Assembly: GCA_030789695.1 (NCBI GenBank)
Contig: JAULAV010003394.1
Location: 1 to 64,000 of the forward strand
Reading direction: 5' to 3'
DNA: 64,000 nucleotides
From: Scilla litardierei
Taxonomy: Eukaryota > Streptophyta > Magnoliopsida > Asparagales > Asparagaceae
Made by a program: the position numbers and the translations under genes. The notes under the pieces were generated by a model. It did not search any database. It was not told the origin of the DNA and was given only the letters and a program-made list of their open reading frames with translations. Numbering within the stretch: position 1 is the first letter of the stretch; every line of letters starts with the position of its first letter. Of this stretch, positions 35,836 to 48,447 are shown piece by piece.

Positions 35836-37623
35836 TGATCGCGTCCGAGTGTAGACCTGAAAAACGACTTGTAGTCTTACCGCAAGCGCATGGTGTAGCG
35901 GCGAGCGGGTATCGAACTCAGGGAGGAACAAATGACAGTACCTTATTCAAATCACCTAGCAATCAAAAGAGTGAGAATAGTTTGGATATCGCAATCACAA
36001 TCGTTCAAATATCTAGAAAGTACCAATATAATAAAGCGTCTAGGGATAGGAAATCCCCACTACGGACCTTCTCTCATCCTTGTGAATCATAAGTTTCATT
36101 GTTGCTAAGCTTGAATATAGGTGAACTAGTCGCAACTTAATGTAGAACCAAGCTCACGCTCTCGCGCTATTGCCGGTCTATATCAAACCTAGGATAGTGC
36201 CCACTCTCATGCAAACCCTAGCCTAAGCCGCTAGCGTGAAGAACGACGTCATTGTTCAATCGTATCTCGAGTCCACTCTCGTACAAACTGGAGCTACGAC
36301 CTAGGTTATGATAGTTCATATCCGTCCAATCTCTTGCAAACAGATATTAGTATAGAATCACAATTAAAAATCCTAGCTTTGGCCCAATCTCTTGCAAACC
36401 AAATCTAGAGAAATCCAAATGTCAATCTAAATCGAATATATAGGCCTTCCTATCAATTAGGATCCAATCTCTTGTAAATCCCAATCGATATGAATTCCTA
36501 GCTACCCGTAATCTATCGATCAAAACCTAACCTTAATCAATTCTAGCAACAAATCTACGAATTCATCACAATTTAGAGATAGGGTCCATAGGGTTCATCC
36601 CCATGCCCTAAGACGACGGCACTACTCACTAATAATCATTCAAATCTCAGAAAAATCAATAATAACCACGTCACAATTCATTGCAAAAGAGAAATAATGC
36701 ATAAAAATCGAGTTTTTAATAGAAATAGACAAACCAATGTAGATGCTGACGATCTCCAGCTGAGATTTCACAAAGAGTAGCCGTCAAAACTCCTAAAAGA
36801 AAGTCTAAAAATTAATGTTCAAAAATCTCCCCAAACTAGGGCAAGAACTGGGTTTAAATACCCTCTAAAATCGTCCAAAAAATCGTGACCAAACTGCCCC
36901 TGCGCAGCCTAGAAATTGCAACCCTAACAGCAGGAAAAAGAGGGTCACTCGGCCGAGTGACCCTTGTCTCTCGGCCAAGTGACAAACCATGTATAAAAAT
37001 AGTAACTTCGGGGGTTTCAGGGTCTGTCATCGGGGGGGGGGGGGGGGGGGGTGGCTCGGTCGAGTGGAGTTCTTCATTCGGCCGAGTGAGCATTCATACT
37101 CGGCTGAGTAGGCCTCCTCAGGATCTCTGAAAATGCCAGTTACTTCAGCCTTTTCTCTGGACGAATTCCCTATACCACTCGGGCGAGTGAACTTTCTCAC
37201 TCGGCCGAGTGGGCTTCTTTCGTTCGGCCGAGTATACACTGAAAATCATCGTTTACGTATCCGTTCTGTTCGGCCAACTAGGGCTTCTTGCTCGACCGAG
37301 TGAGTGGTCCACTCGACCGAGTGAGGTGATGCTGAGCTTATTCTTCTTCTTTTCTCCTCCTCGTCGCTCCTATTGATTCCCTTCTTCCACTCATCCTCTA
37401 TCGCTGATAATTCTTCGAATGAGCCGTGGGTGACACTCCTAGGCGCGTGCAAATTCCTTGATCTCAAATTCGCTCCAAATCGCTCCATATTTCCTGAAAT
37501 ACGACAAAAAAAGAAATAGTGAAAAGCATCGCAATATTGTCGAGTAATCGTGAAAAACGCGATATGAGCAACCAAATCGACATGCAAACATGCAGAAAAA
37601 AGGTGTAAAATATGGAGTGATCA
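35836..37623 (-). repeat. 3' LTR of AA (1,788 bp)
   Basis: Plus-strand ends TGATCGCGTCC and GGAGTGATCA. Homologous to 48448-50217; about six substitutions can be counted in the first 100 bases. Contains an array of CACTCGGCCGAGTG units (36945-37325) followed on the minus strand by GGGTATTTAAACCC (36850-36863). A run of 20 G at 37032-37051 is only six long in the other LTR. Confidence 0.92.
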
Positions 37624-39529
37624 AAATTCCCCAAACTTACCTCTTACTCGTCCTCGAGGAAGATAAGTAAAAGGCGAACCCGACGGAAAAAATAATAATA
37701 ATGAAAAAAGAAGAAATAGAAAGTAAGTAAGGAAAGAAAGCAGAGAGAGAAGTGCTAGATCATTTTCTCAGGACGTGGGTATCACTTACTCATATAGCTT
37801 ACGACGAATATAATAAACACATGCCAAAGATTTTTATCTCGATATCATAATCATATGGATGCATTCAAATAGAAAGCCCGAGAATATCAAAGCAATATGA
37901 AATGTGGAATTGTTCTAGAATTAACATCGTCTGAAGCATCTAAAGCGGTATACATAATCATAGACCACACACTTTTCAATTGAATGTTTTCTATTTGGAG
38001 TATAAGAGATATCACACAATATGGATCAATAAGAATAGAAAGGTATGGTTTTCATGAAATGCATGCTAAGTTTCAATTCCTGGATTTCGTAAGTCTTTTA
38101 GTAATCTCACCGAGTACATGAAATTACCTAGCTTAGCTTGTCGTGCACAGTCAAGTAGCCACTCTCTCACACATCATTGGATCCTCTCCCTATAAGCGTG
38201 GTGGCATAAGATAAATCAATAAGTACATTCCCCATTTTTTTAGCTCCAATAAAAATAAAAGCAAAAGAGGGAAGACAGAGAGAAAGAGTATGAGATGGGA
38301 TCATGTACACGCTTCTTTTCTCTTTTCTTTGCTTTTTCTCATTTTTTTTCATTTTTTTCATTTTTCTTTTTTTTGAATAGCATATATACATCTGAGATCC
38401 CAAATCAAAATATAGAAAATCATACAGTTTTTTTCTTTTTGATTTTGGGGGTAGTGGAGCATGGACTTTTATATCGGGGGAAAATGCCAAAATAGGATCC
38501 GCTAAAGGGAGATTCACCAATGAACATAAGTAGAGAAATAACGCTCAAGATATATGGAGAAAGAAATATATGTAACACTCAGTTCACTTTATGGGACGTG
38601 CACGACAACTTTCAGCAGAGTAATGTAATCCACTCAGTTAACTCACAGAAAGTAAACTAATCCAGTCATATCATCCTAGCATGCATTCATTCAACCTGAA
38701 AGTGAAGCGTACAATATTCATGCAGTAAGAAGTGATATAAGAAAGGAAAGCAGTACTCCAGATATAAACAATCAATGCGTGAAGCTTGGTGTGTTTTCTA
38801 CGAAGAGTATACATATAAATTATCAGACTCAGCTAATAAAAGAATTTCATCCATATTCATACAGAAAAGAGTGGGTTACTATCTAAGATGCATAGCAAGA
38901 TATAGCATATGATATCTAAAATAAAAACTATTGCATGACAAAGTAATACACATCTAGAGATAAGCTAACACCACGTCATCATCATTACAGAAAATTCATC
39001 TCTAGCAAAAAGATGAAAGAAATAAGGATAAAAAGGAAATAAAAGACTACTGTACAATGCAGCACACTTAAGAAAATAAAAAAAAACGTGATGCATGATA
39101 AAAACGAAAAAGTGGGTGAAAATAGGTGTAAAAACAAAGAAATGTGAAAAGAAAGAAAATAAAAGGTGTCAAAAATAAGAAGTGCGTGAGAACTCACCCC
39201 CAAGCTAAAATGCACATTGTCCTCAATGTGCGAAGTGTGGCACACCGAAAGGCAAAAAGTGGGCGGGGTGGGTGAGGATGCATGCATGATGGGAAAAAAT
39301 ATATGAAAGAAAATGATATGAGAATGCGGGTGATGCATGCAGAGATCAAAATAGTGTAGATATGCGTGTCTCCAAAAAGTACTCCATCTCTCCCAAACAG
39401 ATATATACAGATAGGACCATAATGTGAATAAAACAGTGTGTGGATGAGGGGTGCAAAATCAACAGGCTCACAAAAAGTATCCAGCGTATCGACATCAAAA
39501 ATGTGGAAGGCATCAGTGTGTGCCTAAGG
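37624..39529 (-). other. 3' untranslated region of AA
   Basis: Between ORF-1 and the 3' LTR. It includes poly-A/GA-rich and T-rich low-complexity tracts (about 38300-38400) and, at about 39197-39230, CCCCCAAGCT..GCACATTGTCCTCAATGTGC, a block with a hairpin (CACATTG/CAATGTG). The end reads GAGGACGAGTAAGAGGTAAGTTTGGGG on the minus strand, characteristic of Athila elements before the LTR. No gene. Confidence 0.7.
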
Positions 39530-41516
39530 GGGTGGGGGTGGACCAGCACCGTCCTGTGGTGGAGGTAGTGGGGGGCATGGTGGATGCTGGGTGGGTGTGG
39601 GTGGCAGAGGCAGACGCGTAAGAATCTGATTCAGGCAAGCCTAAATACTAGGAAGTATGGCGACGCGGGTCTGGACTGCACTGACAGTGGCGGAGAGAGC
39701 CCTAAAGTCTCATCTGAGTCCAGTAACTGCCCCCTCAAGAGCACGAATGCTCTGAACTAGGGTGTCGGGGGGAGGTGGAGCAGAGGTTCGAACAGGTCGA
39801 ACAGGTGAAGAACGGGGCTGTCTCACACGTCCGCCGTAAAGGATAGGTGCAGCAATGGGGTCGTGCTCGGGTGCTGTGCTCGCTAAGTGTCGCTCAGCCT
39901 CTGTGTGAGGCTAAGACACAGGCAAGGTAGACGAGGAAGGTTCAGCAGCTGAAGCAGGAGTGAAAACAGACGACGAGGCAGGCAGAGAGGTCAGTGACAC
40001 AGAAGTGGGAATAGACGTCACGACACTCTCAGAGAAAACAGCAGCTGTGGGGACAGACGTGTCAACGGCTGGGGAGGCCGTGAAGGGCACAGAAAATGAC
40101 TCCCCAGGAGTCGAGAACAAAAGTGAGGACAGGGCCGCCACTGCGGTGGTAAAGGAGGTCTCGCCGCTCTCTAAAATGGTGGTGGGACGCTCAGGGCTAA
40201 CAGCGGAAATGGGATCGACAGAAATGGGCACAGTGGTGGTGGCAGTGGTGGACGAGGACCTAGCAAAAGTGCTCTCGACACTAATAGAAGTGAGCACATA
40301 GGTGTCGGGAGGTGCAGACAGGTCAGGTGCAGGCTGGGGGATCACGGGGTCCTGGGGTGGAATGAGGGGCTCCTGCTGAGCACCCTCAGGCTCTAGCACG
40401 TATGCGGCGGGGATAAGGAGATCCATCGTTGGAATCCAATCTCCGCCTGCGGGTCCTATAAGTGTCCGAGCAGGGCTCGGGAGAATCATGTAATCCTCAG
40501 TGAAAGGACTGTGGAGCCACACCCAGTGCTGACGACCATGAGGACGCAGCATCCTCATCCGGGCCATAACGTCTATCGAAAGTGAAGTGGGGCCCGGTGG
40601 TCGAAGAAAGTCAGTAGGTAGGTCGATGCCGGTCATAAGTGCCAAAAGGGTAATCAGACTGCCGCAGCAAATAGGCGTCCGAGCACTGACAGAAATAACT
40701 ATGCGGTCGATGTACCAACTGGCAATATCAATCTCGACGACGGGGACCAGGATGTCACTACCCCTATCGAAGACCCTAGGCCGCGTCATCGCATAGAGCA
40801 TGTAAAGCTCTGGCATAGACAGCGTCTCGGGCTTGTACCTCACAAGAAAAGTGGTCGCCATAAGGTGCTGTGCAATGCAGAGACAGGGGTGGAGAATCGC
40901 AGATGCCATGGCCCTACTAGGGTCAAAGGTGAGTGGCGAACACATGATCCGTGTCCAGAAGGCATGCTGTCGAACGAATAGGGTGGGATGTGCGTGGGAG
41001 CGTAGGCGCGGTCTGGGATCGGGACAGTGGGCCACTGGAAGAAAGCTCGAAGCATGTCGAGAGTGACCTCGCACTCTCGATCCATTGATCGAAATGAGCA
41101 TCCTCCAGGGGTTCGGGAAATAGAGCTCATAACCTCAAGTGTCGGGCGGATGTAGGTGTCCGCCGACACAGACAGAAAGTCACGCCAACCCACATTGTCG
41201 TACAATGTGAGCAGCCCCTCAAGTACCCCTAGGCGATCTAAGTTAGCAAGGTATGCAAACCTAAAGGGTACAATCGAGCGATGGGAGATACACTCAAATC
41301 TGGCATGGTGTGCGTCATCTCTGAACGTGATCCCATCGCATCGATAGCGGGGGCCGGCTATGCAAGTGGTGGAATGAGATCGGCAGGAGGCGGTTGTGAA
41401 GGTGGGGGTGGACTAGGTGGTGGGGAGTCTTCCCTAGCGGAAGAGGAGCCAGGATCAACTGAATTCTTCCACTTGGAAGTGGGCTCCTGAGTGCGTGGCC
41501 TAAGGCGTGGCGGCAT
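39530..41516 (-). pseudogene. ATHILA ORF-1-like protein of AA, broken
   Basis: Start ATG 41516 (MPPRLRPRTQEP), a Pro/Ser-rich N-terminus, then the conserved part: YDNVGWRDFLSV, PTLEVMSSISRTP, VTLDMLRAFFQWP, HPCLCIAQHLMATTF, LYMLYAMTRPRVF and GSLITLLALMTGIDLP, matching the plant ATHILA ORF-1 family as I recall it. The C-terminal 250 residues or so are Thr/Ser/Pro-rich. A frameshift near 40960 and stops at 39911 and beyond break it. AB carries the homologue at 56033-57697. It sits where env-like genes occur in Athila; function unknown, no clear membrane segment. Confidence 0.75.
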
Positions 41517-42044
41517 GTGTGCCGTGAGACGTGCACACTACCCAAATAAAAATGCGAAGTGCTAGATGATGGAACGAGTATACCTGAGCACGACGTGAGA
41601 GCAAAATTTGAAGTGTGCGAAGAGACGCCTCCTCCGCGAAGCTTCGAATGCGTCCAAAAGCTCCCCAAAGCTCCCCCCAAGCTATCCTGAAAAGAAAACA
41701 ATAAAATTAGTGATGTACATCAACAAATATGGGGGGAGATGGGGGTATAATAGATAAATATAGGATTAAATTAGATTTTTGGGCGAAATAGTCGTACGGA
41801 TTGGAGAGAGGAGAAGAAAATAGACATTTGGGGCGAAATTGGGGGGTGATCGGCGGCTGGGAAGGCAGCGCCGGCGGCGATCAGCTGCGCAGTGGCGGCG
41901 GCGACCGACGACAAACGTCGGTTAGCGGTGGGGCGGCAGCTCGGGCGACTGGAAGCTTTGATTTGGTCGAAGGGGGAGGGAGTGGCAGCAGTGGGCTCGG
42001 GTGATTTTGGGGGAAAATGGCGTTTTGAAATTCGCGCAGCCTGT

Positions 42045-42405
42045 TACGCACTTATATAGGGAAGTTGCGACTCGGCCGAGTGAAGAGTTCACTTGGCCGA
42101 GTGAAGGAGGTTTCGAAAATATCTTCGCAACTTACAACTCGGCCGAGTGGTCTTTCCCACTCGGTCGAATGGACAAGTTCCACTCGGCTGAGTGGCATGG
42201 CCACTCAGCTATTTTTGAACGTGGAGGGTATCTGATTCACTCGGCCGATTGACAAGTCACTCGCCCGAGTGGCAAATTATACTATAAATTGACAAAAAAT
42301 TTCAGAGAGTTGGTCTGTAAGGTCTTCCCTGATTGGTACTCCACTCGGCCGAGTGGAGTCTTTGCTCGGCCAAGTGACATATGTTATTCGGCCGAGTGGC
42401 CTACT
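42045..42405 (-). promoter_or_regulatory. Internal CACTCGGCCGAGTG array with TATA box ahead of AA ORF-1
   Basis: About ten CACTCGGCCGAGTG-like palindromes (42068-42405), the same motif as in the AA LTRs, precede CCCTATATAAGTGCG on the minus strand (about 42048-42060). The ORF-1 start lies about 530 bases further. The AB copy has the identical arrangement (58195-58535). Confidence 0.6.
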
Positions 42406-42728
42406 GTTTTCTGCAACGGCTCTCTGTTTTTGTGCCATTCTCTGTTTTTCTTCCTCCAGTCAGTCTCTCCCTTCTCCTGGGGCCTGAGCGTGTTCCTGGA
42501 GTGCTCTCCCTTGCCTTAGTCATCCTTCATATGAATGATCTCTCGTTCCCCATCTCATGTCATTAAAAATAAAGCCCGTTGTCACGATTTTTATAGACAC
42601 TAGACTCTAAACACTAAGAAAATTCTAAATTAAAAATGAAAATCAACCAAGAATGATATAAAACCGTCGGGTTGCCTCCCGACAAGCGCTCGTTTAAGGT
42701 CATGAGCTCGATCCCTTATGATTTTCGT

Positions 42729-44684
42729 TTAGCTCGTGATATTGGGCGCATGCGAGATACGCCCGTCAAATTTGCCGGGAAGGCCACTTGGATTTGGTTG
42801 TTGATGCTCGTGGGCTTTCCTTGGTGTCCCCTCTTCATGGGTAGTGTTGGGGGATAAGTCCCCCAAGCTTGAGCTAGTACCAATCTTCTTCTTCACCGGT
42901 GACACCGATCTTCTATTCGGTGGAGCTTTCTTCGATTTGTTGGCCGTTGAGAGCTTGCAAAGCTCCCTTATTCTCGTGACATCAGCTCATCTTTGTCATC
43001 GGCCGTTGAGCTATCCGGAGGGTCCTCCAACTTTTCTTTAATGCTAGAAGTTTAGCCTTCTTCAAGGCCATCATCATGGAGAGCGCCAATGGAATGTGGA
43101 ATAGCCTCATTGATCACCTCATCAAGGAGGTCTACATAATCCAACTCCTCTTGGTAGGGCATATGCTTCATGGCTTTGGGTATGTGGAGCTCAACCTCGA
43201 TGTTCCCGACATTCAAGGATAAAGTGCCTTCCCGCACGTCGACTATAACACCGACGGTTGCTAGGAACGGGCGTCCAAGTATAAGTGAAGTGTCGCCCTC
43301 CTCCTTAATGTCCATAATTACGAAGTCGCAAGGCAAGCATATCCCTCCCGGAACTTGTAGAGGAATTTCCTCCGCAATCCCTACCGGCTTAGTGACCCGA
43401 CCATCCACTAGTTGTATTCTCATGTCGGTTGGCTTCAAGTCGGTCCCCGTATTCAATTTTCGGAACATGCTAAGGGGCATTAGGCTCACACTTGCTCCCA
43501 AGTCAACTTAGGCCTTTTGCAATGGGACTCCTCCAAGTGTGCATGGGATGTGAAAGCTTCCGGGATCCTTGAATTTCGCTGGCTCCTTTTCCCTCCAGGT
43601 GAACCAAGTTCCTTGTTCGGCAAGCTTTATTTTCCCCTTCCTTTTCTTTCCCGATATTAAGTCCTTCAAGAACTTTGCATACGACGGGATCTCCACTATA
43701 GCATCTAAGAAAGGTATGTTGAGGCTTACTTCCCTCAAATATTCAAGGAACTTGGCGAGCCTCTTCTCTATTTTGGCTCTCGCCAATCGTTGTGGAAAGG
43801 GCACCGGCGGCATGTAGGTGCGCTCCTCATTAGGCTTCTTCATTTCAAAATTTCCAACTTCTTGCGGCTCTTTCGTGCTCTCCTCTTCAATAGTCAGCTC
43901 TTTGTCATCCAAAATCTATACCATGGGCTCCTTGGTTTGGACCATGGCGGGAGTGGTATCCTTCCTGCCCCTAGTTGTGACTGCCACTACCGCATTTATG
44001 TGGCCGGTATTGCTCCGTGGATTGGGCTCCGGTTGAGCCGACAATTGTTGAGTGTTTTTGTTTAGCAACGTAAGTTGCTCTCCAAGTTGCGTAACGACGG
44101 TATTTAGCGAATCTTGTTGCGCTGTTAACCTAGCATTGATTTTTCTTTGCTCCACCATGAATTCCTCCACCATAGCTTCATGATCCGATCGTGGTTGAGC
44201 TTGTGGTGGGTTTGGAGTTCTCCAACCTTGGTTATAACCGGGCGTCCTATACGGTCCCACTTGTTGCCTATGCGGGTAACTTTGTTGTGGTGGCCCCCTC
44301 GGTTGGTATTGAGGTTGTGGAGGTGGATGCCTAGCTTGAGGTTGTTGCGGTGGAGGGTTTAGAGCCCCTTCATTATTCATATACGAAAATCTTGGATGAT
44401 TCCTTGCGACCGAGTTGGCCCAATAACCGGAGTTCCCCGCAACGTATTGCACTTGTTCCAAGGCTCCCTCTCCATGCTCTCCTCCTACGAACATAGCTTA
44501 AGATTGGTCTTGCCAATCACTCATATTGCCTCCCGTCGTAGATGTGAAGGGAGCTCCATGTCGCTCGGTGATGTACTTCTCCAATCTCTCCACTACCTTG
44601 TGGAGAGAGTCGAACTTATTGGAAAGCTCTGCTACGGCCTTGGCCTCATATATGCTCATTGGCTTCAAAGAAGAAGAAGATTGC
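42729..44684 (-). pseudogene. AA gag C-terminus and aspartic protease, broken
   Basis: Continues gag after the nested solo LTR. A Pro/Gln-rich stretch (44380-44200) and an RLTAQQDSLNTVVTQLGEQ segment lead to the protease region: KAKFLKDLI-like block (PSYAKFLKDLI), DPGSFHIPCTLGG, LGASVSLMPLSMFRKL and DTSLILGRPFLAT, the Athila-type retropepsin with the family's usual variant of the DSGA motif. Ends GKFDGRISHAPN before TAA at 42729-42731, the same place as AB. In-frame stops: 44498-44500, 43916-43918 and 43508-43510; a frameshift lies between 43052 and 42729. Confidence 0.85.
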
Positions 44685-47506
44685 TGTCACGCCCCGCTTC
44701 CCAAAAACGTGGAGGCGAAGCGTGAGAAGGTCCGCTCAGACTTGAAGCTACAAAGCCGCAAGTCCGATAAGCGTCAATTATTCTAAACTGCAGGTCCTTG
44801 CAACGCGAAACGAAACAATGATAATAATAACGAAAAGAGACAAAAGAAATATCTCAGAATATCCATAATAATAAATCTCAACAACGCAGAAAAGCCACCA
44901 GGCTACAAATAAAAGAGTCTAAAAGAGGCCTAGCATGGCCAACAAAAGTACAAAGTACGAAAACAAGGAAAAGGGTGCAAGCACCGACATCTAACAGCAA
45001 CCTAAAGCAAAAGCAAGTAAAATCAGTCTCTAAGACTGGTCTCCGGTGTCCTCGTACTCCTCAACGAACGTAGGCTCGGGCTCAGCGTCAGCAAAGACCT
45101 CGTCCTCAACACCTGTCTCTGGCTCAGGGTCTAACATGTGACACCCAAAAGAGCAAGGGGCACATGTCAGCAAGTCTAAAAGACTTGTGCAAGTGAAACT
45201 GAAAGTACAAGTAAAAGCAACCTAAAAGTTCTAGCATGATGCAAATGACATGGCAGTTAAAGTAAGAGTGCACAGGTAAAGTAAAGCGAGTAAAAGTACG
45301 AGCATGGCATGACATTCACAAGACAAGTACAGGACAAGAAAAGTAAGCACCTCGTGCACAGAGTTCACGCCTTACAGCTAAAGAGGCTGTACGGGCACAC
45401 TTTTACGCTGAGTGGTCGCTCAACCCTACCCCTCCACGTGTGTCGAGCCAGGGCCTTACCCCCGAACGGTAATGCTCGCTTCTGGATCACGAGCCAGGAA
45501 GTGTCTTTAACTAGTATGGCATAGGGGTGCACCTAGCCCGGGACAAGCAAGTACAAGTATGTAGCGTGTGCTACGAATGCAACATTCAATGCATGGATGA
45601 CATGACATGGCAGTTAAAGTAAAGCATACAGGTAAGGAAAGTAAACATGACATTTTAGCATGCGTGAACAACAATTTTAAGGGGTTGGATCTAGCTTCGT
45701 TGTCAAGCTAGATCATTTAGGTGACGGATCTAGTTTCGTTGTCAAACTAGATCAAGTAGGCGCCTAGCCAGCTATCATTTCACTGACTAGTCTCTTTTAC
45801 GCTAAAAAACAAGTAAGTGGCCTAAAAACATGGCCCTACACAAGAGTTGGCAAGTTTCACTTGCCTGCAATTATCACGTCAAGAAAACACCGTCCAACGA
45901 GTCCAAAGTCACGATTCCTACGTGCACAAGTCCACCGGCCTACATCCGTTTTATTAATCTTGATTAGTGATTTCTAAAACATTTAAAATACTTTAAAATA
46001 CTGATTTTTAGTCTTTATTAGCATGCAATTGGGTTGGGGGTCCTAGGGGTGCAAAACGTTACCTCAACACGACGCGAAAGCTACACCGGCGTCGGGTAGC
46101 GACGCCGGGGGTTGGAATAATAAGATCGCGCTCCAAGTCCAGATTCCAATTAGATTACTCGCTGGAATTTCAGAGAAAATAACCCGGGCGACGATTCCAG
46201 ATTCCAAAGCTCGTACGTGCGACGACGGGCTACGACGTGCGACGACGTCGTACGCGGCAAGTCGTCGAAGAGAACGTACCAAAGTTGGGCCCACAGTAGT
46301 CCTAGGGACCTTTGGGGAACCCACAATAACTCTGGAGAACTTGGAGGGCCCACGGAGGCAAGCGGTGCGACGAATGCGGGGTTGCGACAAGTGGCCGTCG
46401 GTCGTACAGCCTCGGTGCGGGGACTTGGCTCGGTCAGACACGGGGGCGGCGCTGTTGCAACACTTTGGGTCGGTCGCAGCAGCGGGGGCGAGCGCTTCTC
46501 TCGGTCAGACACGCTGAGGGCCTCGGTCAGGCGCTTGGAAGCGGGCGGGACAGCGTTGCAACGATGCAACGCTCAGGCGCTCGGTCACAGCGGCGGCTTC
46601 CTTCGGTCGGGCACGGAGCTAGCGGGGCGACAGAGCGGGTCGGTGCGGAGCGAGGCGACCGGGCGGTTCTCTCGGTCAGACCGAGAGGCCCTATCGGTCA
46701 AGCGGGGAACGAAGCGGCGGTCGATGGCAGCGGTGCGGAGCGGCTTGGGTGCGGGCGGGGGTCTCGGTCGGAGCGGGCGAACGGAGCTGTTTTCCTCGGT
46801 CGTACGGGGGCTGAACGTCGCAACGTTGCGACGATTCGTCGCAACGTCCAAAATGACTTTGGGAGAGGCTAGGGCTAATTTCTTTGGAAAATAGGACTTG
46901 CTAGGGGTTGCTTATATAGTATAGGTGGGGTTGACTTGGTCTAGGGCCAAATCTAATAGGATTAGAATTCAAAAAGATTTGAAATTTGAATTCAAACTTA
47001 TCCAACCCAATCTAGGATTTGACCTGGTCCAAATGAGCTGGAAATTGGCTCAAAAATTCTTTAAAACGTTTTAAACTCAAATAAATTTTATTTGGCCGAA
47101 AATACTTAATAAATAAATTATTAAAAATAATATAAAACTTGTAAAAATTATAAAAGTGGTCAAATAAACTCCAAAAATTATAAAATAAATATTGTGGTGA
47201 TCGTGGCGACGAATGTGAGCTAACTAAGAAGACGGATCTCAAATTCGACGTCGGACGACGAAACTAAAAATAGAAACGTCTCCCGTCAAAAGTGAAAGTC
47301 GTCACGTCTCATCGAGTAAGTTCAAATTGTGGGAAAACGACTCGAGAAGTGTCGTTCCAAGATAGTGCCACTATTTAATACTCTCAGGGACGTTCGCAAC
47401 GGCATATCACACAAAAGCATTCAAAATCAAACAAAGTCTAAAATAAACACGTGCACGGCCAAAAAGCACATGCACGAACGAAGTACAACGAAAACGTACC
47501 GTTACA
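44685..47506 (+). mobile_element. 2.82-kb solo LTR (TGTCACGCC...CGTTACA family), copy 2, inside AA gag
   Basis: Ends TGTCACGCCCCGC and CCGTTACA match copy 1 at 21457-24516. Flanks ATTGC (44680-44684) and ATTTC (47507-47511) differ at one of five positions, consistent with an aged target duplication. It splits the AA gag reading frame; AB, which lacks it, is continuous at the same point (about 60830). It contains a CGGTC-palindrome array (about 46420-46800) and a TATA box GCTTATATAGTA (46910-46921), but lacks the 55-bp repeats of copy 1. Confidence 0.88.
46420..46800. repeat. CGGTC/GACCG palindrome array in solo LTR copy 2
   Basis: Repeated TCTCGGTCAGACCGAGAG, CTCGGTCAGACACG and GGTCGGGC-like units, GC-rich, upstream of the TATA box at 46910. 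Open frames on both strands are compositional. Confidence 0.7.
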
Positions 47507-47511
47507 ATTTC

Positions 47512-48314
47512 CCTCGCTCATCGCCTCATTGTTGATTATTAGAGGCCATCTCCTCTAATAGGGCCGTAGCTTCATCCGGTGTTTTGGAAAGAATGGCTCC
47601 GTTGGCGGTTGCATCAATGATTTGCTTAGTGCCCGGTTGGAGTCCATTATAAAAACTATGAACTAGCTCCCATGCTTCTATGCTGTGATGGGGGCACTGA
47701 TGCTGTAGATCCTTAAAGCGCTCCCATGCCTCGTATAGGGTCTCCTGCGGTCCTTGCTTAAAGGACATTAGTGCGCTCCTAATCTTCACTGTCTTAGATG
47801 GCGGGTAGAATTTATCAACAAAAGCATTAGCCAACTCATCCCAGGCAGTGAATATCCCTGCCGCCTACGTCCTCAACCAATATAGAGCTTTGTCTCTGAG
47901 GGTGAAGGGAAAGAGTCTCAAATGGATAGCATCGGTGGAAACACCCGACATTTGAAAGGTGGCACACTTGGACAAGAATAGCTGGAGGTGATAATGTGGA
48001 TTCTCATGGGAGTTCCCATGGAATGGGTCTTGTTGCATTAAGACCACTAATCCCGTCTTGAGCTCAAAATTCTTATCCGCCGCCAACTCCGGCATAGCGA
48101 TGGTGGAAGTAGTGGAGGAAGTCTTAGGCCGAAGCCTATCTCTGATAGATATAATCCTTGCCACACGTGTCGCTAGTCCTTTCGACGTCTCTCGTCGGTT
48201 CATACAATTGCCCTCTATATTGAGTCTCTTCTCGGCTCTGATCCTCCTCTCAGTACGTTCGATTTCCGGATCAAATACTATATCCTCTGGGTCTGCCGTT
48301 GATCTTGTGTACAT
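47512..48314 (-). pseudogene. AA gag N-terminus, broken
   Basis: Begins MYTRSTADPEDIVFDPE at 48314 and carries the Athila gag core: NFELKTGLVVLMQQDPF, HLQLFLSKCATFQMSGV and IHLRLFPFTLRDKALYWL. After an in-frame TAG (47865-47867) it resumes WDELANAFVDKFYPPSKT and GPQETLYEAWERFKDLQHQCPHH. Gag would form the particle shell. Coding runs into the solo LTR at 47506. Confidence 0.9.
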
Positions 48315-48424
48315 GCAAAGAAAAGCAGAGCTTCGATGGAATTGTTAACACGATAGAGGTGTAAAATAAAAAAATAAAACAAAAAAGGAAATATCTAAGT
48401 AAGGAAAGTAAAGCACTGTCACCT

Positions 48425-48441
48425 CCCTGGCAACGGCGCCA
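48425..48441 (-). other. Primer binding site of AA
   Basis: The minus strand reads TGGCGCCGTTGCCAGGG, the Athila-type primer site, six bases inside the LTR end (GCGATCA). Confidence 0.92.
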
Positions 48442-48447
48442 AAAACT

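Noticed and set aside
38167..39338. Minus-strand frames rich in Phe/Lys, considered as membrane proteins
   Set aside because: They translate poly-T/poly-GA low-complexity tracts of the AA tail; no homologue in AB.
39960..40301. Plus-strand open frame of 113 codons
   Set aside because: Antisense shadow of the Thr/Ser/Pro-rich part of ORF-1.
46064..46894. Open frames up to 225 codons
   Set aside because: Same reason, in the second solo LTR.
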